Origin: Mesorhizobium sp. CU3
GTDB taxonomy: Bacteria > Pseudomonadota > Alphaproteobacteria > Rhizobiales > Rhizobiaceae
Direction: 5' to 3'
NCBI RefSeq assembly: GCF_006442965.1
Contig: NZ_VFWX01000007.1
Location: forward strand, 62,001-126,000
Length of the DNA stretch: 64,000 nucleotides
The notes below the pieces were generated by a model, which saw nothing but the letters and a program-made list of their open reading frames with translations, was not told the DNA's origin and ran no database searches. Position 1 is the stretch's first letter. Every line of letters starts with the position of its first letter. Positions 36,593 to 46,084 of the stretch are shown piece after piece. A program made the position numbers and the translations under genes.

Positions 36593-37582
36593 ATGAGTGA
36601 CAACAATCCCTATGGCGGCTCGTTCGGCAGCGGCGGCCAATATGCCCAGACGGTGCAGTATGGCGGCGGCGACCGCCCCAAGGTCTCGCTCGGCGAGGCG
36701 CCGGCGGCGGCCGATCTGATCAAGGACACCACGACCGCGACCTTTGCCGCCGACGTCATCCAGGAATCGCGCCGTCAACCGGTGCTGGTCGACTTCTGGG
36801 CGCCCTGGTGCGGCCCCTGCAAGCAGCTGACGCCGCAGCTCGAAAAGGCGGTGAAGGCCGCCGGCGGCAAGGTCAGGCTGGTCAAGATGAACATCGACGA
36901 CCATCCATCGATCGCCGGCCAGCTCGGCATCCAGTCCATTCCTGCGGTCATCGCCTTCAAGGACGGCCAACCGGTCGACGGCTTCATGGGTGCCGTTCCG
37001 GAAAGCCAGATCGCGCAGTTCATCGAGAAGGTCGGCGGCAAGGGCAATGGCGCGCCGCAGATCGCCGATGCGCTGGCCGCGGCCGCCGAGGCGCGCGCGG
37101 CGGGCGATATCCAGACCGCAGCCGACATCTATGACGCGGTGCTGGAACAGGCGCCCGAGACCATCGAGGCGATCGCGGGTTTGGGCGAAATCCTGTTCGA
37201 GGCCGGCGACGCCGAAGGCGCGGAGGCGGTGCTTTCGCGCGCGCCGGATGACAAGAGGGACGCGCCGGCGCTCGCTGCGCTGCGCACGAAGATGACGCTC
37301 GCGGCGGAAGCAGCGGCGCTCGGCAATCCGGCCGAGTTCGAGAAGCGGCTCGCCGCCAACCCGGCCGACCACCAGGCGCGCTTCGACCTGGCGATGATCC
37401 AGAACGCGCGCGGCGAACGCCACGAGGCGGCCGACAATCTGCTTTCGATCGTCAAGGCCGACCGGACCTGGAACGACGACGGCGCCCGGGCGCAGCTGCT
37501 GAAATTCTTCGAAGCCTGGGGAATGACCGACGAGGCGACGCTGGCGGCGCGGCGCAAGCTTTCCTCGCTGCTGTTTTCCTGA
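36593..37582 (+). CDS. ybbN: Thioredoxin-TPR co-chaperone (YbbN/CnoX type)
   Basis: A 329-residue protein with an N-terminal thioredoxin domain and C-terminal tetratricopeptide-like repeats. The thioredoxin active site is complete (WAPWCGPCKQ; Cys73, Cys76), unlike E. coli YbbN, which lacks one cysteine. The C-terminal part (from about residue 160) has helical repeats such as ARAAGDIQTAADIYDAVLEQ and NARGERHEAADNLLSIV. A holdase/redox role with GroEL and DnaK is known for the family. The Gly/Tyr-rich first 25 residues are disordered. Confidence 0.9.
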   Translation: MSDNNPYGGSFGSGGQYAQTVQYGGGDRPKVSLGEAPAAADLIKDTTTATFAADVIQESRRQPVLVDFWAPWCGPCKQLTPQLEKAVKAAGGKVRLVKMNIDDHPSIAGQLGIQSIPAVIAFKDGQPVDGFMGAVPESQIAQFIEKVGGKGNGAPQIADALAAAAEARAAGDIQTAADIYDAVLEQAPETIEAIAGLGEILFEAGDAEGAEAVLSRAPDDKRDAPALAALRTKMTLAAEAAALGNPAEFEKRLAANPADHQARFDLAMIQNARGERHEAADNLLSIVKADRTWNDDGARAQLLKFFEAWGMTDEATLAARRKLSSLLFS

Positions 37583-37676
37583 CCTTTGCCGGCTTTATTT
37601 GCCGGATGGCCTTGCGGCAGGCGGCGGCGACGCCAGATAGAGCGGCAAGCCGCTGGCCCCGCCGTCTCTTTGTTTG

Positions 37677-37727
37677 TACGCAATTCCGGACGGAAAACCG
37701 CTACGCACTTTTCCTGGAATTGCTCTA
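37677..37727. repeat. Family E palindrome, copy 1
   Basis: TACGCAATTCCGGACGGAAA on the left and CACTTTTCCTGGAATTGCTC on the right: an imperfect inverted repeat centred on CCGCTACGCA. A second, diverged copy follows at 37850-37890, and a perfect 8-bp hairpin (CCGTTTCG/CGAAACGG, 37803-37827) lies between. These fill the 319-base gap after ybbN; no gene is seen. Confidence 0.75.
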
Positions 37728-37849
37728 GGCGGCTTGCAAGTGCCGGAGACCGGGAGGAGAGTGCTGGTTTGACAGGTCGGTCAGCGACGCCGGAGCAGTT
37801 TGCCGTTTCGCGGAAATCTCGAAACGGCTTATGTTCTTGTTCTTGCGCA

Positions 37850-37890
37850 GGTCCGGAACCGTCGCACGGTTTTCCCGGAATTGCTCTGTC
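37850..37890. repeat. Family E palindrome, diverged copy
   Basis: GGTCCGGAACCGTCGCACGG followed by TTTTCCCGGAATTGCTCTGT, which resembles the right half of the repeat at 37677-37727. It ends just before the ribosome-binding site of the LON-domain gene. Confidence 0.6.
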
Positions 37891-37901
37891 GGAGGGTTGA
37901 G

Positions 37902-38573
37902 GTGCAGGTCGGAAACGCGCGCTATCGGCTCGCAAAGGATTTTCCGCCGACGATCCCGGTGTTTCCGCTTGCCGGTGCGTTGCTATTGCCAGGCGGGCGC
38001 ATGCCGCTCAACATCTTCGAGCCGCGTTACCTGCAAATGATCGACCAGGCGATGGCCGGCGCGCGGCTGATCGGCATGATCCAGCCGAGTCTGGACGGCG
38101 CGCTGCGCGATGACGGCGAGCCGGAACTGTGCAATGTCGGCTGTATCGGGCGCATCATCTCGCTCGCCGAGAGCGGCGACGGCCGCTATCTGATCTCGCT
38201 TCAGGGCGTGTGCCGCTTCCGCGTCACGCAGGAGCAAACGGTGAAGACGCCGTTCCGGCAAAGCCGGATCGCGCCGTTCCTGGCCGATCTCGCGGAGGAT
38301 CAGGCCGGCGCCGATGTCGACCGTCCGGCGTTGCTCAAGGCGTTTCGCGCCTATCTGCAGGCCAACGAGCTGGAAGCCGACTGGGAAAGCGTCAGCCGCG
38401 CCGAGAACGGCATGCTGGTCAATGCGCTGTCGATGATGGCGCCCTACGGCCCGGCCGAAAAACAGGCGCTGCTCGAGGCGCCGGACCTGAAGACGCGCGC
38501 CGAAACGCTGATCGCCATCACCGAAATGGCGCTGGCGCGCGAGGGGGATGAGTTTGGGTCCAGCATCCAGTAG
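37902..38573 (+). CDS. LON peptidase substrate-binding domain protein
   Basis: A 223-residue protein consisting of the LON substrate-binding (N-terminal) domain alone, without ATPase or protease domains. Typical blocks are IPVFPLAGALLLPGGRMPL, NIFEPRYLQMID and GCIGRIISLAESGDGRYLI. Start: a GTG at 37902 with GGAGGG at 37891-37896. A longer frame from 37800 was rejected because it reads through a palindrome. It lies downstream of ybbN, an arrangement consistent with a protein quality-control role, but function is unproven. Confidence 0.88.
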   Translation: MQVGNARYRLAKDFPPTIPVFPLAGALLLPGGRMPLNIFEPRYLQMIDQAMAGARLIGMIQPSLDGALRDDGEPELCNVGCIGRIISLAESGDGRYLISLQGVCRFRVTQEQTVKTPFRQSRIAPFLADLAEDQAGADVDRPALLKAFRAYLQANELEADWESVSRAENGMLVNALSMMAPYGPAEKQALLEAPDLKTRAETLIAITEMALAREGDEFGSSIQ

Positions 38574-38582
38574 GATGCGCCG

Positions 38583-38636
38583 ATCAGGTGAGGCCGGCCT
38601 GCGTTCTCGGCTCGGCCTGACCTGAATCTCGGCACA
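38583..38636. repeat. Family F repeat, short copy
   Basis: ATCAGGTGAGGCCGGCCTGC then GGCTCGGCCTGACCTGAATC, a compact version of the longer palindrome at 62241-62383. It separates the LON-domain and Trm112-like genes. Confidence 0.65.
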
Positions 38637-38669
38637 TCCAAGCTGTGGGCGATTGGAAAAGGAAGTGCG

Positions 38670-38915
38670 ATGGCCGATGGACGTGACGGGCGCAAGGCCG
38701 AGATCGACCCGAAGCTTCTGGAATTGCTAGCCTGCCCGCTGACCAAGGGGCCACTGGCCTGGGACCCGGAGCGCAGCGAGCTGGTGTCGCGGGTCGCCAA
38801 GCTTGCCTATCCGGTGCGCGACGGCATCCCGGTCATGCTGCCCTCGGAAGCGCGTTCTATTTCCGCCGAGGATGTCTTGCCGGCGGCGCCGCCGCGGTTG
38901 GGTGGGCCGTCGTAG
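38670..38915 (+). CDS. Trm112 family protein
   Basis: An 81-residue protein of the Trm112/YcaR family. It has the characteristic [18 protein letters not shown] opening and the [16 protein letters not shown] end. The second half lacks the additional cysteines seen in zinc-binding members. Trm112 proteins stabilise methyltransferases in eukaryotes and archaea; the bacterial role is less clear. It may be co-transcribed with the LON-domain gene. Confidence 0.88.
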   Translation: MADGRDGRKAEIDPKLLELLACPLTKGPLAWDPERSELVSRVAKLAYPVRDGIPVMLPSEARSISAEDVLPAAPPRLGGPS

Positions 38916-38984
38916 ATTTCCTCCGCTGAAGACGTTTCCGAACGAATGCAGCAACTTTCGAAGTTGGCAGGAGCATCATCTCGT

Positions 38985-39167
38985 CGTCATCCCAGGGCGG
39001 AGCAGCCGCGAAGCGGCGTCGCGGAGACCTGGGATCCATGCCGTGACCTCGTACGAGGAACGCAGCGGAGCAGAATTCTGCTCCGTAGCGGCGCCCGCAA
39101 GTCGCGGCATGGATCCTCGGGTCTGCGCGCGTCGCTGCGCTCCTTGCTCCGCCCGTTGATGACGAAG
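38985..39167. repeat. Gene-less family A palindrome S3
   Basis: A 183-bp inverted repeat with diverged arms (left begins CGTCATCCCAGGGCGGAGCA, right ends GATGACGAAG) and a perfect apex palindrome GGAGCAGAATTCTGCTCC flanked by CGCAGC and GTAGCG. It has no gene. It occupies the gap between the Trm112-like gene and the dnaE2 stop. Confidence 0.8.
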
Positions 39168-39214
39168 ACGTTTTCGCCGCTGCTGCGATCCCTATTGTGT
39201 GCTGGAAACCGCTG

Positions 39215-42200
39215 CTATTGAAAATTCCTCCCCTTGGGCATGACCTGTCGCGCCTCGCTCGACAGCGTCGCGATATCCTGGCGGACCGGCAGGCCGCGGC
39301 CGTCGGACCGGTCGGGGATCGTTTCGCCGGGTCGATGCTCGATGGTGGGCGCGGCTTCGTGTAACAGCACGCTCAGCCATGAGGTCAGGTCCTCGATCCG
39401 GTCGGCGACGATGTGGATGACGTCCGATTCATGCTGCAATTTGCCGGTGACGCGGATGAAGCGCGCGCCCATCACCACCGAGCGGAAGCGGTCGAAGACG
39501 CGCGGCCAGATGATGACATTGGCGACCGCCTTCTCGTCCTCCAGCGTGACGAAGATGGCATTGCCCTTGCCCGGGCGCTGACGCACCAGCACTAGGCCGG
39601 CGACCGAAACGCGGCGGCCGTCGCGCACCGAGGGCAAATGGGCGTTGGGGGTGATGCCGGCGCGGGTGAGCCGCTCGCGCAGGAAGGCGACCGGATGTTC
39701 CTTCAGCGACAGGCCGAGCGCGCGGTAGTCGTGCACGACATGCTCGCCGAGCGGCATCTTCGGCAGCCTGGTCTCCGGCTCCAGCTCGCGCAGGCGGAGC
39801 GCCGGCTGGTCGAAGAGCGGCAGTTTTTCGGCAGCGGTCCTGCCGTCCAGCGCGCGCACTTCCCAAAGGGCCGCGCGGCGGTCGAGGCCGATCGAGCGGA
39901 AGGCGTCGGCCTCGGCCAGCTTCTGGATCTCGCCGACATCGAGGCCCGAGCGCAGCCAGACATCGCGGACCGACCGGTAGCCGTCGCCGCGCTGCGTGAC
40001 GACGGCCTTCATGCGCTCCTCGGACAGGCCCTTGATCTGGCGGAAGCCGAGGCGGACGGCATGAGCCGTCTCGATGACGCCGCGCATCGAGGCGTGGCGC
40101 TGCTGGATGCACGCCGGATCGAAGGCGGATTCCTCCAGCGTGCAGTCCCAGACGGAATGGTTGATGTCGACCTCGCGGATGTCGACGCCATGGTCGCGCG
40201 CGTCGCGGACGAGCTGGGCCGGCTGGTAAAAACCCATCGGCTGCGCGTTCAGGATCGCGGCGCAGAAGACGTCCGGATAGAAGGTCTTGAACCAGCAGGA
40301 GGCGTAGACCAGAAGCGCGAAGGAGGCGGCATGGCTTTCGGGGAAGCCATATTCGCCAAAGCCCTCGATCTGCTTGAAGCAGCGTTCGGCGAAATCCTTC
40401 TCGTAGCCATTGCCCACCATGCCGTCGATCATGCGCTGGCGGTAGTTGCCGATCGTGCCGGTGCGCTTGAAGGTCGCCATGGCGCGGCGCAATTCGTCGG
40501 CCTCGCCCGGCCTGAAGCCGCCGGCGACGATGGCGATCTTCATCGCCTGCTCCTGGAACAGCGGCACGCCCAACGTCTTGCCGAGGATCTTTTTCAACTC
40601 CAGGCTGGGATAATTGACACTCTCCTTGCCCTGCCGTCGACGCAGGTAAGGGTGGACCATGTCGCCCTGGATCGGGCCGGGGCGCACGATGGCGACCTCG
40701 ATGACGAGATCGTAGAAATTTTTCGGCCGGAGGCGCGGCAGCATCGACATCTGCGCGCGCGACTCGATCTGGAAGACGCCGAGCGTGTCGGCCCTCTGGA
40801 TCATGGCGTAAACGTCGTCGTCCTCTTCGGGAAGCGTGGCAAGCACGTAAGGTCGGCCGAAGGGATCCCGCGCCCGCGGATAATGATCGGTGAGCAAGGT
40901 GAAGGCGCGTTTCAGGCAGGTCAGCATGCCAAGCGCCAGCACGTCGACCTTGAGGATCCTCACCGCGTCGAGATCGTCCTTGTCCCACTCGACCATCTTG
41001 CGCTCGTCCATCGCCGTCTTGACGATGGGCACGACCTCGTCGAGCCGGTCGCGGGTGATGACGAAGCCGCCGACATGCTGCGAGAGATGGCGGGGGAAAC
41101 CCATGATCTCGTTGGCGCGCTCCAGCACCTGGCGCGACAGCGGATCGGTGCGGTCGAGGCCGCCGGCATTGGCTTCCCTTTCGCCGAGCTCGGAGGTCGA
41201 CCAGCCCCAGATGGTGCTGGACAGCGCGCTGCGGACGTCTTCCGACAGGCCCATGGCCTTGGCCACCTCGCGCAGCGCCGAGCGGCCTCGATAGCTGATG
41301 ACCGCGGCGGCCAAGGCGGTGCGCTTGGCGCTGTATTTCGTATAGATGTACTGAATGACCTCTTCGCGCCGTGCGTGCTCGAAGTCGACGTCGATGTCGG
41401 GCGGCTCGTTGCGCTCCTCGGAGATGAAACGCTCGAAGAGCGTGTCTATGCGCTCGGGCCCGACTTCGGTGATGCCGATGCAGAAGCAGATGATCGAATT
41501 GGCGGCCGAACCTCGGCCCTGGCATAGGATATCCTGGCTGCGGGCGAATTTGACGATGTCGTGGACGGTGAGGAAATAGCGCGCATAGTTCAGGCGCTCG
41601 ATCAGAGCGAGTTCGCTGTCGATGCGCTTCGTGACATCCTCGGGGATCCCGCCCGGGTAGCGTCTCATGGCCCCTTCATGCGCCAGCCGTTCGAGCTCGG
41701 CTTGCGGGCCAAGCCCGGATTCAGTCGGCTCGTCCGGATAATTGTATTCGAGATCGCTGAGCGAGAAGGAGAGCTCCCCGGCGAAGCGCAGCGTCTCGGC
41801 CAGCGCCTGCGGGTGGCGACGGAAAAGCCGCGCCATCTCCAGCGGCGGCTTCAGGTGGCGCTCGGCATTGGCTGCGAGCTCCAATCCGACCTCGGCAACC
41901 GGCGTGTTGAGGCGGATCGCGGTCAGCACATCCTGCAGCGGCCGGCGCTCGGCGGCATGGTAGAGCACGTCATTGGTCGCCATCAGCGGGACGCCAAGGA
42001 GGTCGGCTATCGCCGCTGCCTGCTCGATGCGGAAGCGGTCGTTGCCGGCATAATCCAGCGCCACGGCCAGCCGAAGGGCTGCGCCGAAACGGTCCTTGAG
42101 CCGGCTAATAAGAGGCAGGCTGCCCTCAGCGTCGACGGACAGGTTAGGCAGGACCGCCAGCGACATCCGGTCCCCCCATTCGAGGAGATCGCCCAGCTCG

Positions 42201-42544
42201 AGCAGCGTCGCGCCCTTCTCGGTCTCGTCGCGCAGATTGGCCTGGGTCAGCATGCGGCAGAGATGCCCCCAGCCCTGGCGGTTGCGCGGATAGGCGAGGA
42301 TGTCGGGCGTGCCGTCGCCGAACACCAGACGGCAGCCGGGGTGGTAGGCCATCTTCTCGACCTTGGCCTGTTGCCAGGCGCGCACGACGCCTGCCACCGT
42401 GTTGCGGTCGGCGAGACCGATCGAGGCGAAACCGTAGAATTTCGCCGTCACCACCAGTTCCTCCGGCTTGGAGGCGCCGCGCAGGAAGGAGAAATTCGAG
42501 CTGATGCCGAACTCGGCATAGGGGATGGCGGTCAGCGCATTCAT
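39215..42544 (-). CDS. dnaE2: Error-prone DNA polymerase DnaE2
   Basis: A 1109-residue C-family polymerase of the DnaE2/ImuC type, used for mutagenic translesion synthesis. The N-terminal PHP domain ([20 protein letters not shown]) is followed by the palm region ([51 protein letters not shown]) and a C-terminal OB fold. DnaE2 lacks the clamp-loader contact region of replicative DnaE and is shorter. Its ATG overlaps the imuB stop (ATGA). It belongs to the imuA-imuB-dnaE2 mutasome operon under LexA control. Confidence 0.95.
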   Translation of the reverse strand: MNALTAIPYAEFGISSNFSFLRGASKPEELVVTAKFYGFASIGLADRNTVAGVVRAWQQAKVEKMAYHPGCRLVFGDGTPDILAYPRNRQGWGHLCRMLTQANLRDETEKGATLLELGDLLEWGDRMSLAVLPNLSVDAEGSLPLISRLKDRFGAALRLAVALDYAGNDRFRIEQAAAIADLLGVPLMATNDVLYHAAERRPLQDVLTAIRLNTPVAEVGLELAANAERHLKPPLEMARLFRRHPQALAETLRFAGELSFSLSDLEYNYPDEPTESGLGPQAELERLAHEGAMRRYPGGIPEDVTKRIDSELALIERLNYARYFLTVHDIVKFARSQDILCQGRGSAANSIICFCIGITEVGPERIDTLFERFISEERNEPPDIDVDFEHARREEVIQYIYTKYSAKRTALAAAVISYRGRSALREVAKAMGLSEDVRSALSSTIWGWSTSELGEREANAGGLDRTDPLSRQVLERANEIMGFPRHLSQHVGGFVITRDRLDEVVPIVKTAMDERKMVEWDKDDLDAVRILKVDVLALGMLTCLKRAFTLLTDHYPRARDPFGRPYVLATLPEEDDDVYAMIQRADTLGVFQIESRAQMSMLPRLRPKNFYDLVIEVAIVRPGPIQGDMVHPYLRRRQGKESVNYPSLELKKILGKTLGVPLFQEQAMKIAIVAGGFRPGEADELRRAMATFKRTGTIGNYRQRMIDGMVGNGYEKDFAERCFKQIEGFGEYGFPESHAASFALLVYASCWFKTFYPDVFCAAILNAQPMGFYQPAQLVRDARDHGVDIREVDINHSVWDCTLEESAFDPACIQQRHASMRGVIETAHAVRLGFRQIKGLSEERMKAVVTQRGDGYRSVRDVWLRSGLDVGEIQKLAEADAFRSIGLDRRAALWEVRALDGRTAAEKLPLFDQPALRLRELEPETRLPKMPLGEHVVHDYRALGLSLKEHPVAFLRERLTRAGITPNAHLPSVRDGRRVSVAGLVLVRQRPGKGNAIFVTLEDEKAVANVIIWPRVFDRFRSVVMGARFIRVTGKLQHESDVIHIVADRIEDLTSWLSVLLHEAAPTIEHRPGETIPDRSDGRGLPVRQDIATLSSEARQVMPKGRNFQ

Positions 42545-44163
42545 GCGAACACCCCATGCATGAACCAGCGCGGCGGCGCGGCCTGCGGTGCGCTGCTGTA
42601 AAGACCCTGGCGGTAGAGCCAGTAGCGGCGGCCCTCGCTGTCCTCGATGCGGTAATAGTCGCGGGTGGGCGCTTCCGCCTCGCCGGGCAATTGCCGCCAC
42701 CATTCGCCGGCGATGCGCTCCGGCCCTTCGGCGCGGGCGACGCGGTAGAGCGCCCGCCGCCAGCGGAAATTCATCGGCGGACCTTCCGGGATCTCGGTCG
42801 CCGGCACCTCGATCGGTTCGGGCGAGCGGAACAGCCGCACCGGCCGCTCCGGCGGATAGATGGTCATCGGCGGTGCCGTCCGGTCGGGCTTCGGCGCGCG
42901 CCTTTGCGGCGCCTCGGCGAAGGGCACCGCGGTCACGGCGCGCTCCGGCAGATGGCTTTCGACAACGACGGGTTTCAGCACGGCGGCCTCGCCCAACCGG
43001 GCGCGGATGCGGTCGGCAAACAAGGCGATGTCGGCGTCATCGTCGGTTTCCTCGCCGGCAAGGTCGCCCTGCAACATATCGAAGGCGGCGACCGACAGGA
43101 CCGAGAGCCGCACGAGGTCGAAGCCGAAGCCGGCATCGATGTTCTGCTCCATCGCGGTCAGCCTTTCGTGGAACAGCCTTTGGATCAGCCGCGGCTCGCG
43201 CATCGGCCGCGAGGTGCCGACGGAGATGCGGCTGACGGCGCCGTCGACGCGGAAAAGCAGAAGCGCGAGCGTCCGGGCGCCCTCGCCGCGGCGTTCGAGG
43301 TCGCTCTTCAAGGCGACGGCAAGCCGGCTCACCAGCCGCTCGATGTCGTCGGTGAGCATGATCGGCTCGGCCAGATGCCGCTCGACCGAAAGCGGCGCGA
43401 CGGGCAGGCGCGGCGACACCGCCTCGTCGAGCCGGCCGAGCGCCTGGTCGAGACGCAGAAGCAGAGTGGCGCCGAAACGACGGGCGAGCGGGGCGCGGGG
43501 CGCGGCCATCACCGCGCCGGCGGTGCGCAAGCCGACGCTTTCGAGGCCAGTGCGGGTTTGCGGCGCGATGCGCAGCGCCGACAACGGCAGCGGCGCCAGT
43601 AGCTCCTCCTCCTCGCCACCGGCGACGATGCGGTCGCCATGGAAGCGGGCCGCCGCCCAGGCGGCGCCGGGGGTCGAGGCCAGCCCGGCGCGGACATCGA
43701 AACCCTGCTGGAGGAAGCGGGCGAGGATTTCCTCCTGCATGGCGCGTTCGCCGCCGAACAGATGCGTGCAGCCGGTGACGTCGAGGAACAACCCGTCCTC
43801 GCCGTCGATCGCCACCAGCGGCGTGTAGCGATCGCACCAGTCGGCGAGGCCTTCGAGCAGGCGGCGGTCGGCTTCCGCGTCGGCCTCGACCACGTCGATG
43901 GTCGGGTGCATGGCGCGGGCGTCGGCAATGCCCATGCCGCGCTTCAGTTTCAGCGCCTCAGCCTGCTCGTCGAGGGCCGCGATGCGCTGGGTGTTGTTGT
44001 CGCGGTGGCTGATCACCAGCGGCAGATGCTGCGACGGCCGGGAACGCCAGGACCGCCCCAGACGCTGGCGCAGGATCCGCTCCGCGGGCAGATGCGGGAA
44101 CCACAGCGACAGGATCCTCTGCCCGCTCTTTCTCGGCGCTTCTTTCTGCGAAAGCGTGCTCAT
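42541..44163 (-). CDS. imuB: ImuB, Y-family polymerase-like mutasome hub protein
   Basis: A 540-residue ImuB. The core opening [15 protein letters not shown], the [12 protein letters not shown] block and the [14 protein letters not shown] block match the family. ImuB proteins are catalytically inactive Y-family polymerases that bind the beta clamp and recruit ImuA and DnaE2. The start at 44163 is supported by the conserved N-terminal segment, which forces an overlap of 206 bases with the 3' end of imuA. The stop overlaps dnaE2 by four bases. Confidence 0.92.
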   Translation of the reverse strand: MSTLSQKEAPRKSGQRILSLWFPHLPAERILRQRLGRSWRSRPSQHLPLVISHRDNNTQRIAALDEQAEALKLKRGMGIADARAMHPTIDVVEADAEADRRLLEGLADWCDRYTPLVAIDGEDGLFLDVTGCTHLFGGERAMQEEILARFLQQGFDVRAGLASTPGAAWAAARFHGDRIVAGGEEEELLAPLPLSALRIAPQTRTGLESVGLRTAGAVMAAPRAPLARRFGATLLLRLDQALGRLDEAVSPRLPVAPLSVERHLAEPIMLTDDIERLVSRLAVALKSDLERRGEGARTLALLLFRVDGAVSRISVGTSRPMREPRLIQRLFHERLTAMEQNIDAGFGFDLVRLSVLSVAAFDMLQGDLAGEETDDDADIALFADRIRARLGEAAVLKPVVVESHLPERAVTAVPFAEAPQRRAPKPDRTAPPMTIYPPERPVRLFRSPEPIEVPATEIPEGPPMNFRWRRALYRVARAEGPERIAGEWWRQLPGEAEAPTRDYYRIEDSEGRRYWLYRQGLYSSAPQAAPPRWFMHGVFA

Positions 44164-44968
44164 TGGGGTTCCACTCCAGTGTGAATTGTCCGGGAAGCGC
44201 CGTGCGGCTCTTGCCGATGTCGACGGTGAAGGCGGGGCGGCCGATCGAGCCGGCGAGCGGCCCGGCTACCGTCTCGCGGCTTGCCGAGGGTGCCGCCGAA
44301 ACGATGAGGCGCACGGGCGCCGCGGTGGGTTCGGCCTCGCCGGCCTGGCGCAGCAGAAGCACCGGACGGCCGGCATTCTGGGCGCGGGCGTGCAGGCGCC
44401 GCGTGGCTGTGAGGTCGAGCCGCTGCGGACTGCCGCGGATCTCCAGGATGACGGCAGCGAAGGCTGTCATGCGGGCGGCCTCCTCGGCGATCCACAGCGC
44501 ATCGAGCAGCTTCGGCGCTTCGGAAAACAGCAATTGCTCCGGGGCGATGCCGAACAAAGCGTGCAGCCCCCTGGCGTAGGGAAAGCCGGCCTCGTGGAAG
44601 ATTTCGGCAGTGCCGATCCACAGGACCGGCAGGCCCTGCTTTTCCTTGAGGATCAGGCTGATGAGCGACAGCGCGAAACCGGCGACGGCTCCCGCGTCGC
44701 GGGTTTCCAGGCCATGGATTTCGCCGAGCGCCGCCTTGGGCAGGCCACCGCCGAGAGCGGTGTCCAGGCGTTCGATGCCGGTGCACAGGAGGGCGTCCGC
44801 CGAGGCCACGGCAAGGCCGCGCCGGACAAGCGTCATGTCGGAGCGAACGGCATCGGCAGACACACCAGCCACAGGCGCCTGCAGGCGCTCGGGCAGTGTT
44901 CCTTCGATCTTCGCGATCTGGCGGCGCAGGGCAAAAACAGTGTCCCGCGCCACGGCGCTCATCGCCAT
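43958..44968 (-). CDS. imuA: ImuA, SOS mutasome protein (RecA-like)
   Basis: A 336-residue ImuA-type protein, a RecA-related partner of ImuB and DnaE2 in damage-induced mutagenesis. The conserved central part is present (IERLDTALGGGLPKAALGEI; ALWIAEEAARM). Start: the ATG at 44968 with GGAAG eight bases upstream; alternatives at 44989 (TTG) and 44962 are less likely. The C-terminal 69 residues or so, rich in Ala, Arg and Pro, are read in the frame overlapping imuB and look less conserved, so a functional stop may once have been earlier. A LexA box lies 24 bases upstream. Confidence 0.85.
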   Translation of the reverse strand: MAMSAVARDTVFALRRQIAKIEGTLPERLQAPVAGVSADAVRSDMTLVRRGLAVASADALLCTGIERLDTALGGGLPKAALGEIHGLETRDAGAVAGFALSLISLILKEKQGLPVLWIGTAEIFHEAGFPYARGLHALFGIAPEQLLFSEAPKLLDALWIAEEAARMTAFAAVILEIRGSPQRLDLTATRRLHARAQNAGRPVLLLRQAGEAEPTAAPVRLIVSAAPSASRETVAGPLAGSIGRPAFTVDIGKSRTALPGQFTLEWNPNEHAFAERSAEKERAEDPVAVVPASARGADPAPASGAVLAFPAVAASAAGDQPPRQQHPAHRGPRRAG

Positions 44969-44991
44969 GACGTTCACTTCCGGCAGCAATT

Positions 44992-45006
44992 GTTCCTGTT
45001 ATGTTC
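44992..45006 (-). promoter_or_regulatory. LexA box (GAAC-N7-GAAC) upstream of imuA
   Basis: On the plus strand GTTC (44992-44995), seven bases, GTTC (45003-45006); on the minus strand GAAC-N7-GAAC. This is the direct-repeat SOS box known for alphaproteobacterial LexA. It sits 24-38 bases before the imuA start, where a bound repressor would cover the promoter. Confidence 0.85.
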
Positions 45007-45151
45007 TTATAGATTCCAGAGGGTGCCGGAAGAGTCAAGCGGAGTCAGAAGGAATTTATTCCTTCGGCTTTTACCCGGAACGCTGCCGGCCAGCCCACTC
45101 ATTTGCCTCGCTTCGTGCAAAAGCCTATATGCCGGGATCAAAGGAAATTTT

Positions 45152-45589
45152 ATGGCTCGCATCTACAAGACACGCACCTGGCACGATCAGCTCTCGCCGT
45201 CGATCGACGAGCTGGAGTTTCTGGCGCTGGAGACCTATGCCCATCTGCCGGAAGAGTTCCGCAAGCTCACCGGCGAGATCGTCATCCTGATCGCCGATTT
45301 CCCGACCGACGAGATCATGGACGATCTGTCGCTGGAGACGCCGTTCGACCTGCTCGGCCTGTTCGAGGGGCGCGGCATCGCCGAGCGTTGGAACCCGCAA
45401 ACCGGCGAGGGGCCGAACCGCATCACGCTCTATCGCAGGGCGATCCTCGACTACTGGGCCGAGAACGAAGAGACACTGGGCGACATCGTCACCCATGTGC
45501 TGATCCACGAGATCGGCCACCATTTCGGCCTGTCGGACGACGACATGGAGCGGATCGAGGAAGCGGCGGAGCAGACGGCGGCCAGCTGA
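45152..45589 (+). CDS. Metallopeptidase family protein (minimal zincin)
   Basis: A 145-residue protein of the minimal gluzincin-like family (PF06262). The zinc motif HEIGHHFGLSDDD is clear (His119, Glu120, His123, with acidic Asp/Glu ligands after it). No signal peptide, so it acts in the cytosol. AAGGAAA precedes the ATG at 45152. It is divergent from imuA across 183 bases. The substrate is unknown; the family is small and may not be a general protease. Confidence 0.9.
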   Translation: MARIYKTRTWHDQLSPSIDELEFLALETYAHLPEEFRKLTGEIVILIADFPTDEIMDDLSLETPFDLLGLFEGRGIAERWNPQTGEGPNRITLYRRAILDYWAENEETLGDIVTHVLIHEIGHHFGLSDDDMERIEEAAEQTAAS

Positions 45590-45611
45590 GCGCAGTTCGT
45601 CATCCTAGGAA

Positions 45612-45827
45612 GTTCGTCATCCACGGGCGGAGCAAGGAGCGAAGCGACGCGCGCAGACCCGAGGATCCATTCCGTGACATACGAGCGTTGCTGCGGTTCA
45701 GAAGTCGTGCGGCCTCTTAGCGAGAGAACACGACAGTTCTGCGTCGTCGTACTCTTCGGCTCAGGTAACGGCATGGATCCTAGGGTCTGCGCGCCGCTTC
45801 GCGTCGCTCCGCCCTAGGATGACGAAG
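45612..45827. repeat. Gene-less family A palindrome S4 with enlarged apex
   Basis: Left arm GTTCGTCATCCACGGGCGGA onward to CCGTGAC (45612-45678), right arm AGGTAACGGCATGGATCCTA onward to GACGAAG (45763-45827). The region between (about 85 bases) is longer than in other gene-less copies and contains ACGACAGTTCTGCGTCGTCG. No gene. It fills the gap between convergent genes. Confidence 0.75.
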
Positions 45828-45850
45828 TTGGAGGGTCGCCGCCCTTTCCC

Positions 45851-46057
45851 CTACCAATCGCTCAGCTTGGTATCCGGCGTGTATTCCTGGCCTTCGACAT
45901 CCTTCACCACGGCCTGGCCGCAGCGCATCGACTTGCTCTTCTTGTCATAGGCATAGGTCGGCGAGCCGAACAGGTGCCAACCTTTGTTCAGCGCCGCGGT
46001 CACCTTGTGGCAAAAGGTTGAATCGTCCGGAGCGGAGAGGAAGCGGTAGAGTTTCAT
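45851..46057 (-). CDS. DUF1737 domain-containing protein
   Basis: A 68-residue protein matching DUF1737: KLYRFLSAPDDSTFCHKVTA, then LNKGWHLFGSPTYAYD, a short KSMRCGQAVVKDV strand and the end TKLSDW. No function is known. It starts 27 bases after the CoA-ester lyase stop codon on the same strand and is probably co-transcribed. Confidence 0.85.
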   Translation of the reverse strand: MKLYRFLSAPDDSTFCHKVTAALNKGWHLFGSPTYAYDKKSKSMRCGQAVVKDVEGQEYTPDTKLSDW

Positions 46058-46084
46058 CGTCTTAATCCTTAAAGCGCCGGCGCA

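Noticed and set aside
39638..41527. Open frame of 629 codons on the plus strand
   Set aside because: Antisense shadow of dnaE2; no recognisable domain or ribosome-binding site.
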